Source of the DNA: Patiria miniata
Lineage: Eukaryota > Echinodermata > Asteroidea > Valvatida > Asterinidae
DNA: 64,000 nt
Assembly (NCBI RefSeq): GCF_015706575.1
Contig: NW_024037048.1
Span: forward strand, 15,579,512 to 15,643,511
Reading direction: 5' to 3'
Part shown: piece by piece, positions 51,502 through 64,000 of the stretch
How positions within the stretch are numbered: the stretch's first letter is position 1
How the letters are laid out: each line of letters begins with the position of its first letter
Notes under the pieces: generated by a model
The model's database searches: none
What the model saw: only the letters and a program-made list of their open reading frames with translations
What the model was told of the DNA's origin: nothing
Program-made: the position numbers and the translations under genes

Positions 51502-51716
51502 AAGTCAATACAAAGAAATTCACTTGAAATGATAAAGTGACAAAGGACAATTCCAACCAGTTGAAAGACCCTCCTCACTTGAATGGAATTTGTGCTTTGT
51601 TTTAATTGATTTCGTTAAGATCGTTTCTTTACCATCTAACGGGCTCACACTTTCACTGATGTTTTCAAAGTGAGTTTCTTGAATGCAATCAAGTAATGCT
51701 GATTAAGAACAATAAA

Positions 51717-52945
51717 AGTCTTCAAATAATTTGGAGTCTTTTAATCAAGAAACACTTGTCGCACTTCTACGGGCTTTAAAAACAACAGCCAACTCCACTT
51801 TTTTCATTACTGTGGGCACGTTTCTGTTTCAACTGAAATTAATTAAAATCATGGGTTATTTTTCATAACGAAGCCAAGCGAAAAAAAGAGAGTATTTATC
51901 AACAATGGTGGTGCTTTTGGTAATCCTCAGAATGAGGTTTTATGCATACTGTTTTCATAGCCAGTCAATTGTTACTTTTACATAATTCTCACATATTGTA
52001 ACGTTTAAAATAATGCAATCATTTAATAAAAACCAGTGTATTCTAATTGCTGTGAATAGCATTAGAATATTTCAAACAATTGTTAATCCAAATGCCAAGC
52101 TTAAAGTCTATAAGAAAATCAGATTCAATCACTCGAGACTTTTTTCGTGACATGAAATAAAAATTGATACATGCATGGGATTGATTTCATTGACATCATC
52201 TGTGCTGGGCATACAGGGAACATAAGGCAAAGAAAATAACATGTTACAGTAAACGCCCTAAAATTATCCAGGTAGGTAGCAAAATATTTTGTTTGTCTGT
52301 ATGTCTTTTATACCTTGTTTGCTTCAATTAGGATACAGTTTTGGTGTTTAATTAATCTGTTTTAAATACCCAATACAACAAACAAGTTGCATTTATTTTC
52401 GGGAAAAGAAACACGTTATTTTATATGTTGACCAAATGTGGCAATACAAAAAAATGGCGGTCAGAAACATGGCCTAAAAAATCCAGGTTGGTTGAGATAA
52501 CACCATAAAACATTTTTTTTTTAGTTGTTAACATTTCTGGATTCATGGTGGCACTGCTTTATTGCAAATCTTTTGTTTCTACAAAAAATAATGACCCAGC
52601 TTGCTTTGAAAAAATATTCCATCAAAATACTTCTCGATAGGCCTACAATGGGTCCAAAAAAAAATATCGTCAAAAAACTTAACGCATACTTTTCACTATA
52701 TCTCAATACTCATGCATAAAGCTAAATATTTTGTTTTGCAAAAAGTCAAAACAAATTGGCAAATCCATTGTAGTATACAGATCAGCGCATGCGCAATGCA
52801 AAAACATTAATAATAATATTTTGTGACATTGTCATTGAACATTATTTCTTTTAATTCATTGGTTATTGTTTCGGCAAAATGGAAAGCGATTAAAAAAATC
52901 AGCAACACGATGCTCGTGTATCTTTATGTGTAGGATTTGTTATGA
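51717..52945. other. Convergent spacer between SLC12 tail and C1q gene 3
   Basis: The duplicate of 23913-25139. No gene is seen. Confidence 0.6.
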
Positions 52946-53731
52946 TTATTCGGGGTAAAGGAGGAAGCCACTGAATGAGGTTTCGTGATTGGAATTACTA
53001 TACGCCCTACCGACCATTGTGAGATGCATCGTATCTCCACGCTGCAGAACCACCACCGCGCTCCCAGACACCTGCTCATAGTGACTTGAATCATAGCTCC
53101 AGCCACCGACAACCACGCCGCCGTTCTTCCAGAGATAAACGCGCAGGTTGCTGCCGGAAGAATATTTGCACACAGAAAACATGAACACGTAGGTGCCCGG
53201 CACACCACACGTGAACGTGCCGGTCTCGAGATCGAAGCTGGTACCCGGCAGAAGCGTCTCGGTCGCCTGGAAGGGCAAACGGGTGCCGCTCAGCGTATCC
53301 GAGCTGCTCGTCCTCACCACGGTGAATGCTACCCGCTGGTTGGAGTCGTCTGGTGCCTCCCCTGGCTCACCCTTTTGACCTTTGACACCAGTTTCCCCCG
53401 TTGGCCCTGGGACACCTCTTGGACCAATTTTTCCGGGCTGGCCTATGCCTTCGTCCCCTTGAGGCCCAGCTGCTCCACGCTCACCCATAGGTCCACTCTG
53501 TCCAATATCACCCTTTTGACCTGGCTCGCCCTTTGACCCTGGCTGACCTAAGGACCCAGGCAAACCTGGTATGCCGGGAATTGCAGCCGACCCCTGGCAG
53601 CACATCGGACACGCCTGAGACGCAGGACCATCACCGTCCGAGGCAACCGGCCCAGTAACGGAAGCTCGGAGGTTGACGGAGTTACCCAGAAGGAGGGCGA
53701 TTGAAAGAACGGTTGCCACGAAGATCTTCAT
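52946..53731 (-). CDS. Secreted collagen-like C1q-domain protein (gene 3)
   Basis: 261 aa, intact. The signal peptide and linker are nearly identical to gene 2 ([22 protein letters not shown] pair in [10 protein letters not shown]). The collagen stalk (about 48-125) is shorter, of different Gly-X-Y content ([20 protein letters not shown]), and merges with the gene 2 sequence at [16 protein letters not shown]. The C1q head (about 131-261) includes [47 protein letters not shown] and [10 protein letters not shown]. It differs from gene 2 mainly in the surface loops ([32 protein letters not shown]). The start and the CTGTACAG acceptor before ATG are as in gene 2. Confidence 0.95.
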   Translation of the reverse strand: MKIFVATVLSIALLLGNSVNLRASVTGPVASDGDGPASQACPMCCQGSAAIPGIPGLPGSLGQPGSKGEPGQKGDIGQSGPMGERGAAGPQGDEGIGQPGKIGPRGVPGPTGETGVKGQKGEPGEAPDDSNQRVAFTVVRTSSSDTLSGTRLPFQATETLLPGTSFDLETGTFTCGVPGTYVFMFSVCKYSSGSNLRVYLWKNGGVVVGGWSYDSSHYEQVSGSAVVVLQRGDTMHLTMVGRAYSNSNHETSFSGFLLYPE

Positions 53732-54196
53732 TCTGTACAGAATAACAACGATTAAACTGAAACAAATCAGGTGAGATTTTTTTTCAATAAAATAGTTTTT
53801 AAAAACGGGAAGAGTAGAGAAAAATATTGAGGTTTGATTAACAGGAGAACTAATCTAAAATTCATGACAATCCGCCGTCAGATTTGAAAGAAAAAAAAAA
53901 AAAAAAATGAGATTGGAGGAATCATTGTTCGAAGAATGTTTTCTTTGTTATATAACACTGGCGTATGAGGGATCAACGGGCTAACATCAAACCGGTTGTC
54001 ATGGCAACCCATCGAATCGATTTTTTTTATTTCGCCCGCCAATAAGAGTTAAGAAAGGTCACCAAAATGCATTCCGATAGGGCGAAGCGTTCCGGAGCTG
54101 TAGTATTTTTTTTTTTGGGGGGGGGGGGGGACCGGATTACATCTTGCCCCTTCCCCGGTCCTGATAGAATCATTAATCAAACCTCACCACACCCAC

Positions 54197-54256
54197 CTCG
54201 ATGGTTCGTTCTTGAAGATCAGGTCCAAGAAGAGATCACAAGGAATTCAGTGTAGG
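54197..54256 (-). other. Candidate 5' leader exon of C1q gene 3
   Basis: The 60-bp duplicate of 28285-28344, with the same T-rich acceptor and GTGGGT donor on the - strand. Confidence 0.4.
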
Positions 54257-56104
54257 CTGAAAAAAAACATACAAACGAATACTGGTTAAGTTTACATTTT
54301 AATACTATTTTATTATCAATTAAGATAAATGAGTGAGATTTTTTTCTCATTGGGATACATTGCCACTCAAAAACAGGATACTCACCAAGTTATTAGGGTC
54401 AAGTAATTAAAATAGTAGGTTTTCTCGGCCGAATTCGTCAAGAAAAACAACCTGTTTTAATGTCGCATTGTTCAACTTCTCTCGAATTGACTGATTCGTG
54501 AAATAAGCTTTCAATTTGTTTACACGTTATTATTGAAACGATTTTTTTTTCAAATTAATATTTGTGAAGGCATGTATCTTTTTTTGAGACACTAGTAACT
54601 CGGTCAAAAGTCTGTTGGCATTCTAAGCTTTCGTTGCACTTGTCCAGGCAAATTTACTTTTAACTCCAGTTCACTATGAGTTTTAAAGCAGAAATGAACT
54701 TTTCATTCACTATGAAATATTATAGGGTTTCCCGCCCAATTTCATACTTTGCTAATAATAATAATAATAATAAAACATTTTTTTTTCAAAATCGCTTAAA
54801 ACATGCAGACCTTTTCACACCCGGTTGAATTTAGCGAAAGCTCAACATGTTTCAGGGTATTCTTCATTCACGCGTGAAGGGTAAGCAGCAAATTACGTGA
54901 CTTGTGCATTGAATTTCTTGTGATTTGAATATCAGTCTCGCTCGGGATTTCACTTTAATGCATACGTTTACAAAAGCAACACAGTTCAATGATATTTGGA
55001 AGTTGCATTAGCAAGGTATTGTATTATAGTGATACAACAGAGTATAAAAATGACATGGCTTTTGACAAGTTTGCATTAAGGAATGTACAGCTATTTCAAA
55101 GATTGGAATGCCTGGGAAGGGAATATGAAAAAAGCAGAACAGAACTGTATCAATGTAAAGTGTCAAAGTGATAGAAGGAAATACATTTAGAACACTCGCC
55201 GATAAAATACTATGTCAAAATACAGATTTTTATGTAAGGACAATTAAGTCACCAGTTTGTTAATTGTTGTAATCCCTCTTTGGAAGTAAAAAAAAATCAT
55301 ATCAATTTGTTTTTCTTGTGGCCAATACGATTGGCGATTTGCGAATTGCAAATTAAATAGACTCCTTATTCCATTGCACTTTCGTTGAAAATGAATACTT
55401 CCTCTTACAGATTCGCCGACACTCAGTGCAAAATCGAAAACCAACAAAAGAAATGGATTTTCTTTTGCACGAAAAGTTGCCTTCACGCTTTGGGTGGTGT
55501 AAAATATTTTTAAAAAATCGAATGCGCTAAATGCGACCTTTTTTCAATGTAATGAACAGTCTCTCAGATTGGACGAACAAGTTGCGAAATTGAACGGGAA
55601 AACCTATATGTTATGATTCCCGAAGTTGATAAACAGTCACAAACGAATTACAAAGTGATGAACGATCAAGAAAAAATTAGGACAACGGTTGCGAACACAA
55701 TTCCGATTTAAAAAATAAATAAAAGAAGACAAATTCCAAAGAATCTGATTACACAGCAACTAAATATTGGTGTGATCAATATTTGTTTTCATCTTAGTTC
55801 TCTTTTTTTGCCAACTGATGTACCTGCAAAAAATAAAATGTGAAGGAAATTTCAGTGTGTTTCCGCTATAAGTTCGAGGCACCCTGATGAGTTTAACGAG
55901 GAATTTGCAAAGACTGCAGGCCAAAATGTCTGGCACAGTTCTACGGTGGGTGTGATAGGGAGGGAATATCACTCGAGCGATGTTTTCTGTTAAAATTTTG
56001 ACCAAAAGGTGTATAAATATAGAGAAAAAAATACATTCTCCCACCAAAATCACTGCTCTGTTCTGATGATTGAGTGAGGAAAATGTCAAATAACAGACAC
56101 TCAC
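54257..56104. other. Intergenic, AT-rich (duplicate)
   Basis: The duplicate of 28345-30182. The frame corresponding to 29392-29820 is broken here, supporting that no gene is present. Confidence 0.5.
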
Positions 56105-56166
56105 CTCGATGTAACGTTCTTGAATTCTATCACGAAGGGAATCCTCAACACTCAGCAGATTGCGAG
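56105..56166 (-). other. Leader-like exon, type A (duplicate)
   Basis: 62 bp on the - strand with acceptor TTATTTCCAG and donor GTGAGTG; the same reading ARNLLSVEDSLRDRIQERYI is kept as at 30183. Confidence 0.4.
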
Positions 56167-56889
56167 CTGGAAATAATACCAACGAAAATGAGTCATTGAA
56201 AATCCGCTGGGAGATATCTTGGGGGCTGTTGGGAGAGGCATAGCTGAATTTGACAAGTAAAACACCCCCAGATCAAAATCTCTGTCGGGCGAAATGTGAT
56301 CTGGATTGATAATATATTTTTAAGCGGAATGCGTCATGCATGCAACAGTCCCGAACAGACCCACGCACGAGCAACAATATTCAAGTCTTCTTTGAAGGAT
56401 TTAATATTTTCGAATCAAACGCAGTAACTACCAAAACAAATGCCCAGATTTTCTGAGAGAAATCTGTATGCAAAAAGAATTTAAGGCCACGTAGGATCAT
56501 TTGCAATTGCCCGGAAAAGAACATTTAATGACAGAAACCTTGCAATGCTGAGAGTGAAGATAAGACTGGTATCAAATACCCGGTGAAAGTATTTTGCCTG
56601 ATATATCGGTTGAAAACTTTGCAGGTGTTTTTAAAATTAAAAAAGAATTGTTAAGGTGTTGGCAACGGAATCAAGTTACGAGATCCAACAAAATAGTACA
56701 TACGTTTTCTCTGCTTTTTCTCAATGATAGTATCCACTGAGCTGAAACTTCAACAGGTTAGTTGCGACCTTCTTAAGTTTTTAAAGCCATTTTGTTGCTT
56801 CTCACGAAAAAAAGATTCAAAAGCAAATTGATTTGTTATGTTTTCTTTTTTAAATTGTTATGTTTTCTTTTTTAAATTGCTTGCATTTG

Positions 56890-58010
56890 AAATTGTAGGC
56901 ATCACAATGGACATACATTTTCTGCATTATCAAGGACAATCGATCTCATACCAAGGAAGTAGCGGCGGAAATCAGGTGGGCACCGCAGTCAAGGTACGGT
57001 CGTTACAAAAATAATTAGGTTCCGGATTGGAAATCAGCGCACCGGTTTGACTACTAGCATCATCCCCCATTTGTTTGTTAACCGAATAATGTCCCATTAT
57101 TGTTTTCATGATTATATGTGTACCAACTGACCAAACACTTTCAAAGTATTCAGCAAATACTACTATCGCCATTTCAAGAAAATATTCAACGAAATCTAAG
57201 TGGCATGCTGAGTGGAATCCTGTATGCAAACAGAGCTTGTGCTTCATATTTTAAGACGAACAGCGGACAAGGCGGATCGGGGGGGGGGGAGGGGACCATG
57301 CCCCCCCCCCCCCCCCCGCCCCGCCAACAAAAAACCAATTTTGTTTCTAAGTGACGTCGCAATAAAGGCAGGCACTTGGTACACTACCATCTTTTCGAAA
57401 CAAAAAATGGTTAAAGTGGTCAGAAATTTCCTCGGATCGCCACAGAGCATTTAGAATTACAAAAAATTCGGGGCCCATGATTAAGCGGGCCCCGTGAACC
57501 CCACGCCGCAATTTTTTGGACCCACTTTCCGGGGACCAAATTTTTTTTGGGGGGAGGGGCTACCCCTCAAAAAATTGTGTTCTGGATCCGCCCTTGACAG
57601 GGAACAGAAGGGACGAATAATGTGCACAGACATCAACGCTGTACATGATTGCTACAAATGAATCCAACTAAACAAAGCAATTTGAACTTGAGTAAAACTG
57701 TGAGCATCATCAGGATCCGGTCCGTTTGTGTTTGCGCCCTCTTTATTCAGTGACACGTTCATCCTGCAGTGATTGAATGTTGATGATCAAACCGGAATGG
57801 CGCACTGTGAACTCTAGCGAAATGACACAGTTTAACAAAAAGTTCAAAAGGTACTGAGAATACATGTATCCACCTTACTGATAACACAAGTTATCATAAG
57901 TTGTCCGGATTTCCTGATAACGTTCTTCTGTGACCAACTTCTCCATAACTCTTCATCCTGAATTAGTTTGAGTGATTGCCGGAATACAATGTGAGTACAT
58001 CGAATCAGGA
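56890..58010 (+). repeat. Unrecognised low-copy unit 1 (duplicate)
   Basis: The duplicate of 30900-32010, including the GGCGGATC-ended MITE at about 57264-57598. The SGFP segment has a 1-nt deletion here (CCTGATAACG), so it is not open. Confidence 0.5.
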
Positions 58011-58379
58011 TTTCATGTTTAAAAATTAAAATGATAAATTAAAGAGGGGAAAAACGAGGCAGAAAATAAGGGGGTGGTTGATCATACCTATATACTGTTT
58101 AGGTTAAAGAGTCGAACATTCGCAAGATTGTCTTCTTCTAAACCAAAATGTTAACGCAGTAATTTGTTACCTGAACTATTACAAGTGCGTGAATTATTTT
58201 GAATAAGTGCGAGTCCCGATAAATTTCAACTATTCTGAATCACAGCACGGAACTTGATGTAATGAGCTCTTAAAAAATGTGCATCCAAATTTGATTCAAA
58301 ACCAGTCGAGTTTGAACAGCTTTGTTTTTGACACTGAATTATTTCGTGTATGTATAGTGTTATATCAGACAATATATAT

Positions 58380-59375
58380 CGTCTTAAGAAACTGAAGACG
58401 TTTTTGAAATAGTGTGCCGATGGGCAGACTATTAACGTGTGTTAGCAACGAAATTCAGTGACAAGAACCAAAAAAAATAATCCCTTTAATTTCTCTGTTT
58501 TGGTCAAATGCAACCAAGCTAAAAGTTCAAAAGTTAGTTGTGCTGCATCATACTTAAGATTGTGAGCAATTGATCATATGTTCCTCTAACTGGTTCAAGG
58601 TTGCTTGAACTTGTAGTTATAGGAATCACAATGAGCGTACAGTTTCTGCATTTGTGGGGAAATCGATCTCATACCAAGGAAGTAGAGGCGCAAACATTAC
58701 AGCTGGACTACCGCAGTCAAGGGTTACAGTCGTTCAATAAAGATTTATTTTCCGGATAGGAAATCAGCGCACCGGTTTGGCTCTAGTAAGCCTCCATCTG
58801 TTTGTCAACTGAAACTTGTCTCACAAAATATTTCAGATTTGTAAAAATCTGTACCAATCACCAAAAACTTTCGAAAAATAAGCCAAAAATCAATATCGCT
58901 GTTTGTCCAAATATCCAACAGAATCTCAGCGGCATGCTGAGTGGAACCCTACATGCAAATACATGAGTGAATTCATCGAGAGCTTTTGCTTCAATCTCTT
59001 CAGGCAAACAGAAAGCCTGAGCAATTTGTACAAACACCAACTCTACACATGATTTCTACAAATTCATCCAGTTAAGCAATTTGAATTTGTATAAAACTGT
59101 GTGCATCATCGATCACGATCCGGTCCGTTTGTATTTGCGCCCTCTATATTCATGACACGTTCATCCTGCGATGATTGAATGAAACTTGATGATCAAAGCG
59201 CACTGTGAACTCTAGCGAAATGGCAAAGTTGAAAGGGTACTGCTTGAGCAATAACACACAATAAGACAGGAATGTTTTTGATGTCCGGATTTCCTGAAAA
59301 ACGTTCTTCCGTGACCAACTTCCCCATAACTGTTGATCCTGAATTACTGATTGCCGGGAAACAATGTGAGTACAT
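58380..59375 (+). repeat. Unrecognised low-copy unit 2 (duplicate)
   Basis: The duplicate of unit 2, with TATAAAA at 59090-59096. The segment MFLMSGFPEKRSSVTNFPIT, VDPELLIAGKQ is open up to a GTGAGT donor, with a 6-nt in-frame deletion relative to 33290-33380. Confidence 0.45.
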
Positions 59376-59960
59376 CGCATGTTTTCAAATCAAAGTGATA
59401 AAATTAAAATGGCAAAATGAGGAAGAAAATAAGGGGTGGTTGATCATACTGATTTTATGGGTGAGGTTATTTATAAAGGTTGGAGCTTTCGCAATATGTC
59501 TTCTTTAAACCAAAGAAAGACACTTTTTTTAAAGTATTAATAGTGCGTGAATTTGTTTAAGCATTAATCACAATCAGTTGAAACTATTCTGAAATCAGCA
59601 GGGAACTTGATGTTTTTTTAAACTCTTTTAAAAACTGCAATCAGATATGACTAGAAAAAGTCCTACTGATAGCCTTTGTTTTGACAATACAACTTTCCGT
59701 GAATGTGCAGTGTGCTATCCATATAGTGACAAGATTTCAACTTTTTCAAAAACTAAATCAGTCAGTATGGGAACAATAATTTAGTTTTAAGCGTGCGAAA
59801 TGAAAATATATTAAGAAATATATTACTTTCTTCCTTTCTTTCTTGTTTTTTTTTCCGGACAATAATTATCTGCGACTTTTCTTCTGAACCGTACAGAACA
59901 TGGTATAAACTTGAAACTTTGAATGAATATCAAGACTCCGAGGTGTACCTTTTTATACTC

Positions 59961-60249
59961 TGACGTCATAATGACGTCATCAGGTATCTAATTACAAGCA
60001 ATTTCACTGCAAAACCTCATAAACAAAATGAACAATCATGTTCACACTTTGAAATCTGATTGACTATAGATTGATAACATTTTTGATATTCGAAGGTAAA
60101 GTCGTCTAACCTTTCCTTCCGGGGTTACTGGTAGGTCAAATTTAGGTGAATTTAAAATGCAAAAAGAAGTTGCAGAAAGACGAAACCTGATATGAACATG
60201 AACCTTAGTGTGAAAATGTGGATATTTTAGTGACGTCGTCATGACGTCA
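59961..60249. promoter_or_regulatory. CRE palindromes (duplicate)
   Basis: Perfect TGACGTCA at 59961-59968, 59972-59979 and 60242-60249, preserving spacing with 34070-34360. The same TTTTTATACTC precedes the first. Confidence 0.5.
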
Positions 60250-60301
60250 TCATACATCAAATTACAAGCATTTCCGGTCAAAACTTGACAAAATAGTTTG
60301 A

Positions 60302-60492
60302 CAGGCGCGGATCCAGAGGGTGGGGAGAGGGCCGACCCCCCCCCCCCCCCCCCAGCCCTCGCTGTGAAACACACACACAAATATATCACAATTAAAGTAA
60401 TAATAATGACCCGTTCGCCTGTCACAATAATCTGACATATTTTTTGCTAGGAGCCTGACCCTCCCCTGCAAAAATTCCTGGATCCGCCCCTG
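60302..60492. mobile_element. Short MITE with GGATCC ends (duplicate)
   Basis: Copy of 34413-34604, flanked by the same TTTGA. Confidence 0.75.
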
Positions 60493-60961
60493 TTTGAGCA
60501 ATATTTTTTGTCCTTATAAACCTGAGTGTTCAGTGTTTTGTGAAGTGGCAGATTGTGCCTTGGGCGATAGGCTACAGCTACAGGACTACAGGGTCATCAT
60601 CTTTGGGTGGAATTTTTGTTCCAAAAAGGTCATCGGATTATACCGCAAACATTGAACAGACAATGAAAGATTATGAAATAAACTTTAATTCAAAGGGTGT
60701 TTCAAACACCTTGGAGAGTTGTGAGTATTTTTTGTCCTGATCTTTACAAGTGGGGGTATTTATCACTGAGGTCCATGGCAGTTTATTTGCTGGTCTGCAG
60801 CTGTAGATATTCTTTGAATTACCACAAACGTCTTTGCGACAATTCAGCATTGTGACGTCCTCGAACGGAAGTAAGTTATAATAGGGAGAATTTGAAACTG
60901 AATCGCATGTTGATTCAAAGACCACGAACAAAAAGGCTACGGTTCAAAAAGGTGTGTTCCA

Positions 60962-61474
60962 GGCGCGGTTCTAGAGCCAATATTCTTTTTTTTGGGGGGG
61001 GGGGCTAGCAAGGTGAATCCAGATTTTTCCAGGGAAACGTGCTGAAATGTTGACTGTTTTTTTCTCCGGACACTTAGGCCTCTGAAAATCAATACGTTGG
61101 GGGGGGGGGGGGAGGCTCGTGTCATATTTTCTATGGGGAGCGTTCGCTCGTACCCCGCCCTGCAAACAGGACGCCGAATGCCATCCCCACTTCCTTCACA
61201 AGATTCTGAGAAGCTCATCTGCCCTTCCCAGCGCCCTGTTTGCAGGGCGGTGGGTACAAGCGAACGGGGAGCGCTGATAAAATCCCACAATCAGGCACAC
61301 TATATTAACTAAACGTGTACAATGCACTCTTCTCATTTAGGGGGAGACCGTTCCCATGTACGTCAAATTCTTACATTTTGCTAGTGCATTTATTTAATTT
61401 TTTATGGAATTTTGTTGGGGGCTAGACAAAATTGGGGGGGGGGCGCTAAAGCCCCCCCCCGTAGAACCGCGCCT
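60962..61474. mobile_element. MITE with CAGGCGCGGTTCTA ends (duplicate)
   Basis: Copy of 35062-35625 with a ~50-bp internal deletion and shorter homopolymer runs. Confidence 0.7.
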
Positions 61475-61688
61475 GGACTGTGTTCATAGCAGCGATTGGC
61501 CAAAATGTGAGGCACAGTTGTACAGTGAGTGCAGATTTGCACACTTCTTTTGTTCGAATGACGTTTTCTGTTTATAACTGTGACCAAAAACTTTTTACAT
61601 GTAAATGAATAGAAAAAAAAGATACAGTTTCCCACCATATCACCGCTTTATTACGATGCTTGAATGAAGAAAATGACGAGACACTCAC

Positions 61689-61749
61689 CTAAGCACAGTT
61701 CTTGAATTCTATCGCGGAAGCACTCCTCAACACTCGAGCGGATTGCTGG
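61689..61749 (-). other. Leader-like exon, type B, copy 2
   Basis: 61 bp on the - strand, identical in structure to 35837-35897, with GTGAGTG donor and GTTTTCAG-type acceptor. Confidence 0.4.
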
Positions 61750-62109
61750 CTGAAAACAAATACCAACAAAAATATGAGTCACTAAAAATCCTCCAGGAGA
61801 TAACTTGGGGGATGGTGGGGAGGCATAACTGAATTTCAAAAGTTCTTAATGCCCCCCCTCCCAAAAAAGCCTCTGTCGAGTGAAATTTAATTTGGTTTGA
61901 TTATTCATTTCAAACAGAATGCGTTCTCCAACGGTCCTGTCTGGACTCAAGCGCGAGGAACATTCATGTCTCTTTTGGAAGGCTTTGCTATTTTCGAATC
62001 AAACGAAGTAATTATCACACAAATAAATTATATAATTGGCGGGAAAAAAGTACCTATACCGATTTAATGACAGAAACTTTGCGATGCTCAAAGTGAAGAG
62101 ACCGGTATA

Positions 62110-63040
62110 TCCGGCTTGGAGGATATTTTCTAGAAGGGATAATTGCGGAGACTCACACTCATGACAAGGAGGTATCTTTTTAGAAGGGATTATTGAAATG
62201 AAAACCATCATGGCTTGGAGGATATTTTTTAGAAGGGGTAATTGAAGAGACCAACCATCATGGCTTGGAGGATATATTGAGAAGGGATAATTGAGGAGAC
62301 TAACCATCATGGCTAGGAGGATATGTTTTAGATGTGATAATTATTAAGGAGACTAACCATCATGGATAGGAGGATCTTTCCTAAAGGGATAATTATTGTG
62401 GCGACTAATCATCACTGCAAGGAGGATTTTTTTTTGATAGAGATTATTGAAATGAAAACCATCATGGCTTGGATGATATATTTTAGAAGGGATAATTGAG
62501 GAGACTAATCACCACGGCTAGGAGGATATTTTAGAAGGGAAAATTGAGGAGACTAAACATCATGGCTAGGAGGAACTTTTTGGAAGGGATTATTGAAATA
62601 AAAACCATTGTGGCTTGGAGGATATTGTTTTAGAAGGGATAATTAAGGAGACTAACCATCATGGCTTGGAGGATATTTGTTAAGAAGGGATAATTGAGGA
62701 AACTAACTATTATGAATGGGAGAATTTTTTTTAGAAGAAATTATTGAACGCACAAACCATCACGGCTTGGAAGCTATTTTTTTTTAGAATGGATAATATT
62801 TTAGGATAGTAATCATCATGGCTTGGAGGATTTTTTTTTAGACGAGATTATTGAACAGACAAAGCATCACGGCTTGGAAGATATTTTTTAGATGTTATCA
62901 TTGAGGAGGCTAACCATCATGGCTAGGAGGATATTTTTAGAAGGAATAATTGAGGAGACTATGGCTTGGAGGATATTTTTTTAGAAGGGATAATTGAGAA
63001 GACTAACCATCATGGCCAGGATTATTTTTTTTCGTAGAGG
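62110..63040 (-). repeat. ~50-bp minisatellite, array 5, inverted
   Basis: The same unit as arrays 1-4 but on the opposite strand (GGATATTTTTTAGAAGGGAT, AATTGAGGAGACTAACCATC, ATGGCTAGGA). It breaks the homology between the two segmental blocks at 62103 and is followed by another leader exon B region. Confidence 0.9.
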
Positions 63041-63172
63041 TAATTGAATGACGTTTTCTGGTTTCTAATTTTGATCAAAAATATTAAATGCATAGAAAAA
63101 AAGGAACAGTCTCCTACCAAATCACTGCTCTATTCTGATGCTTTAATGAAGAAAATTTTAACAGACACTCAC

Positions 63173-63233
63173 CTAAGCACAGTTCTTGAATTCTCTCGCG
63201 GAAGCACTCTTCAACACTTGAGCGGATTGCTGG
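63173..63233 (-). other. Leader-like exon, type B, copy 3
   Basis: 61 bp on the - strand, with the same splice sites as 35837 and 61689 and a few substitutions. It starts a further repeat unit at the window's right end. Confidence 0.4.
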
Positions 63234-63439
63234 CTGAAAAAAATACCAACAAAAATATGAGTCATTAAAAATCCTCTAGGAGATAACTTGGAGTCTGGTG
63301 GGGAGGCATAGCTGAATTCCACAATTACAATACGGCCAAAAAAATGTCTGCACAGTGAAAATGTAATTTGGGTTGACTATTTATCTCAAATGCGTTCTCC
63401 AAAAATCAAATCTATCCATGAATTCTACAAAATGCATCC

Positions 63440-63760
63440 AGCTATTGAACTTGTATAAAACTGTGTGCATCATCATGATCCAGTGCGTTTGTATTTGCGC
63501 CCTCTAGTCTATTCTGACCAGTGACACTTTTATCCTGCAATGCTTAAAAGTAACTTGATGAAACCGGAATGGCGCACTGTGAACTATAGCAAAATGCCAG
63601 TTGAACAACAGAGTTCAAAGGCACTGAGAATATCCACAAATAATAACACATATAAGACCGGCATTTTGAGATGTCCGGATACCTGTATACGTTCTTCCGT
63701 GACCAACTTCCGCATAACTTTTCATTCTGATTGAGTTTGAGTGATATCCGGAAATAATGT
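63440..63760 (+). repeat. Unrecognised low-copy unit 4 (partial)
   Basis: It contains TATAAAA (63454-63460), GCGCCCTCTA (63498) and a degraded SGFP segment (GATGTCCGGATACCTGTATA) ending at GTGAGT. This copy is not open. The last 240 bp of the window hold nothing recognisable. Confidence 0.4.
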
Positions 63761-64000
63761 GAGTACATTGCACTAGGATTTCATGTTTGAAAATTTAAAC
63801 GATAAAGTCAATAGGAAAAAAGGAGGCAAAAAATAAGAGTGTGCTTGATCATGCAAAAAAAAATGGCCATGCAGGTTACTAAGAGTCCAGGTTTTGCGAG
63901 TCTTTTTTTTTTTGAAGCCGAAATGTGAAACACCGATTTTGTAGTTCCTCTGAAATATTATTTTGAATAAGCAGGTATAAATAAATCTTTACTGTTCTGA

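Larger units (their letters stand above)
51207..62103. repeat. Segmental duplication, copy 2
   Basis: It is collinear with about 23400-36240: SLC12 terminal exon, AT-rich spacer, C1q gene, leader exons, units 1 and 2, CRE region, both GC-ended MITEs and leader exon B. It differs by a single C1q gene, a missing unit-3 part and small indels. It ends at 62103, where minisatellite begins. Confidence 0.9.

Overview
This is eukaryotic, intron-bearing genomic DNA, AT-rich with many poly-C/poly-G tracts and a dense load of non-autonomous DNA transposons. The gene families (secreted collagen/C1q proteins, an NKCC-type SLC12 cotransporter, an endophilin-A BAR protein, a Penelope-like retroelement) fit a marine invertebrate animal, possibly a deuterostome such as an echinoderm, hemichordate or amphioxus. 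I cannot name the species from sequence alone. There is one 500-base assembly gap (25985-26484).

Region 1 (1 to ~23.9 kb, + strand) is a tandemly amplified, scrambled array of exons from one SLC12 (Na-K-Cl / Na-Cl cotransporter-type) gene. Six recognisable exon types recur: a transmembrane exon, a cytosolic PQIIALTG exon, a KIKAF exon, a large GLTLLIPH exon, a short TNRQ exon and a terminal exon. Many copies are broken. The large exon is interrupted at the same codon in every copy, and one exon type is a fusion of pieces of two or three different exons. Introns carry a ~50-bp minisatellite, tRNA-like SINE heads and MITEs with clear target-site duplications.

Region 2 (~23.4-36.2 kb) holds two tandem C1q-domain genes on the - strand. 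One is frameshifted and runs into the gap; the other is intact at 302 aa. A series of 60-62 bp leader-like exons lies upstream on the same strand, with about three copies of an unrecognised low-copy unit and CRE-rich DNA. The whole block is repeated at ~51.2-62.1 kb, where there is a single intact C1q gene (261 aa).

Region 3 (~37.2-47.3 kb) is unique between the two blocks: a cluster of foldback/TIR elements, then part of an endophilin-A gene (+ strand, four consecutive BAR-domain exons, one duplicated in tandem), interrupted downstream by a decayed Penelope-like retroelement with an inverted arm.

Region 4 (47.3-51.7 kb) is another stretch of the SLC12 array ending in the same terminal exon as Region 1. 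The segmental duplication therefore begins in the last SLC12 exon area and carries the C1q block with it. Region 5 (62.1-64 kb) has the minisatellite in the opposite orientation and a further leader exon plus unit.

Taken together, the window is a rapidly rearranging locus: intact, probably expressed C1q-like lectin/immune-type genes embedded in segmental duplications next to a decaying, exon-shuffled transporter array.
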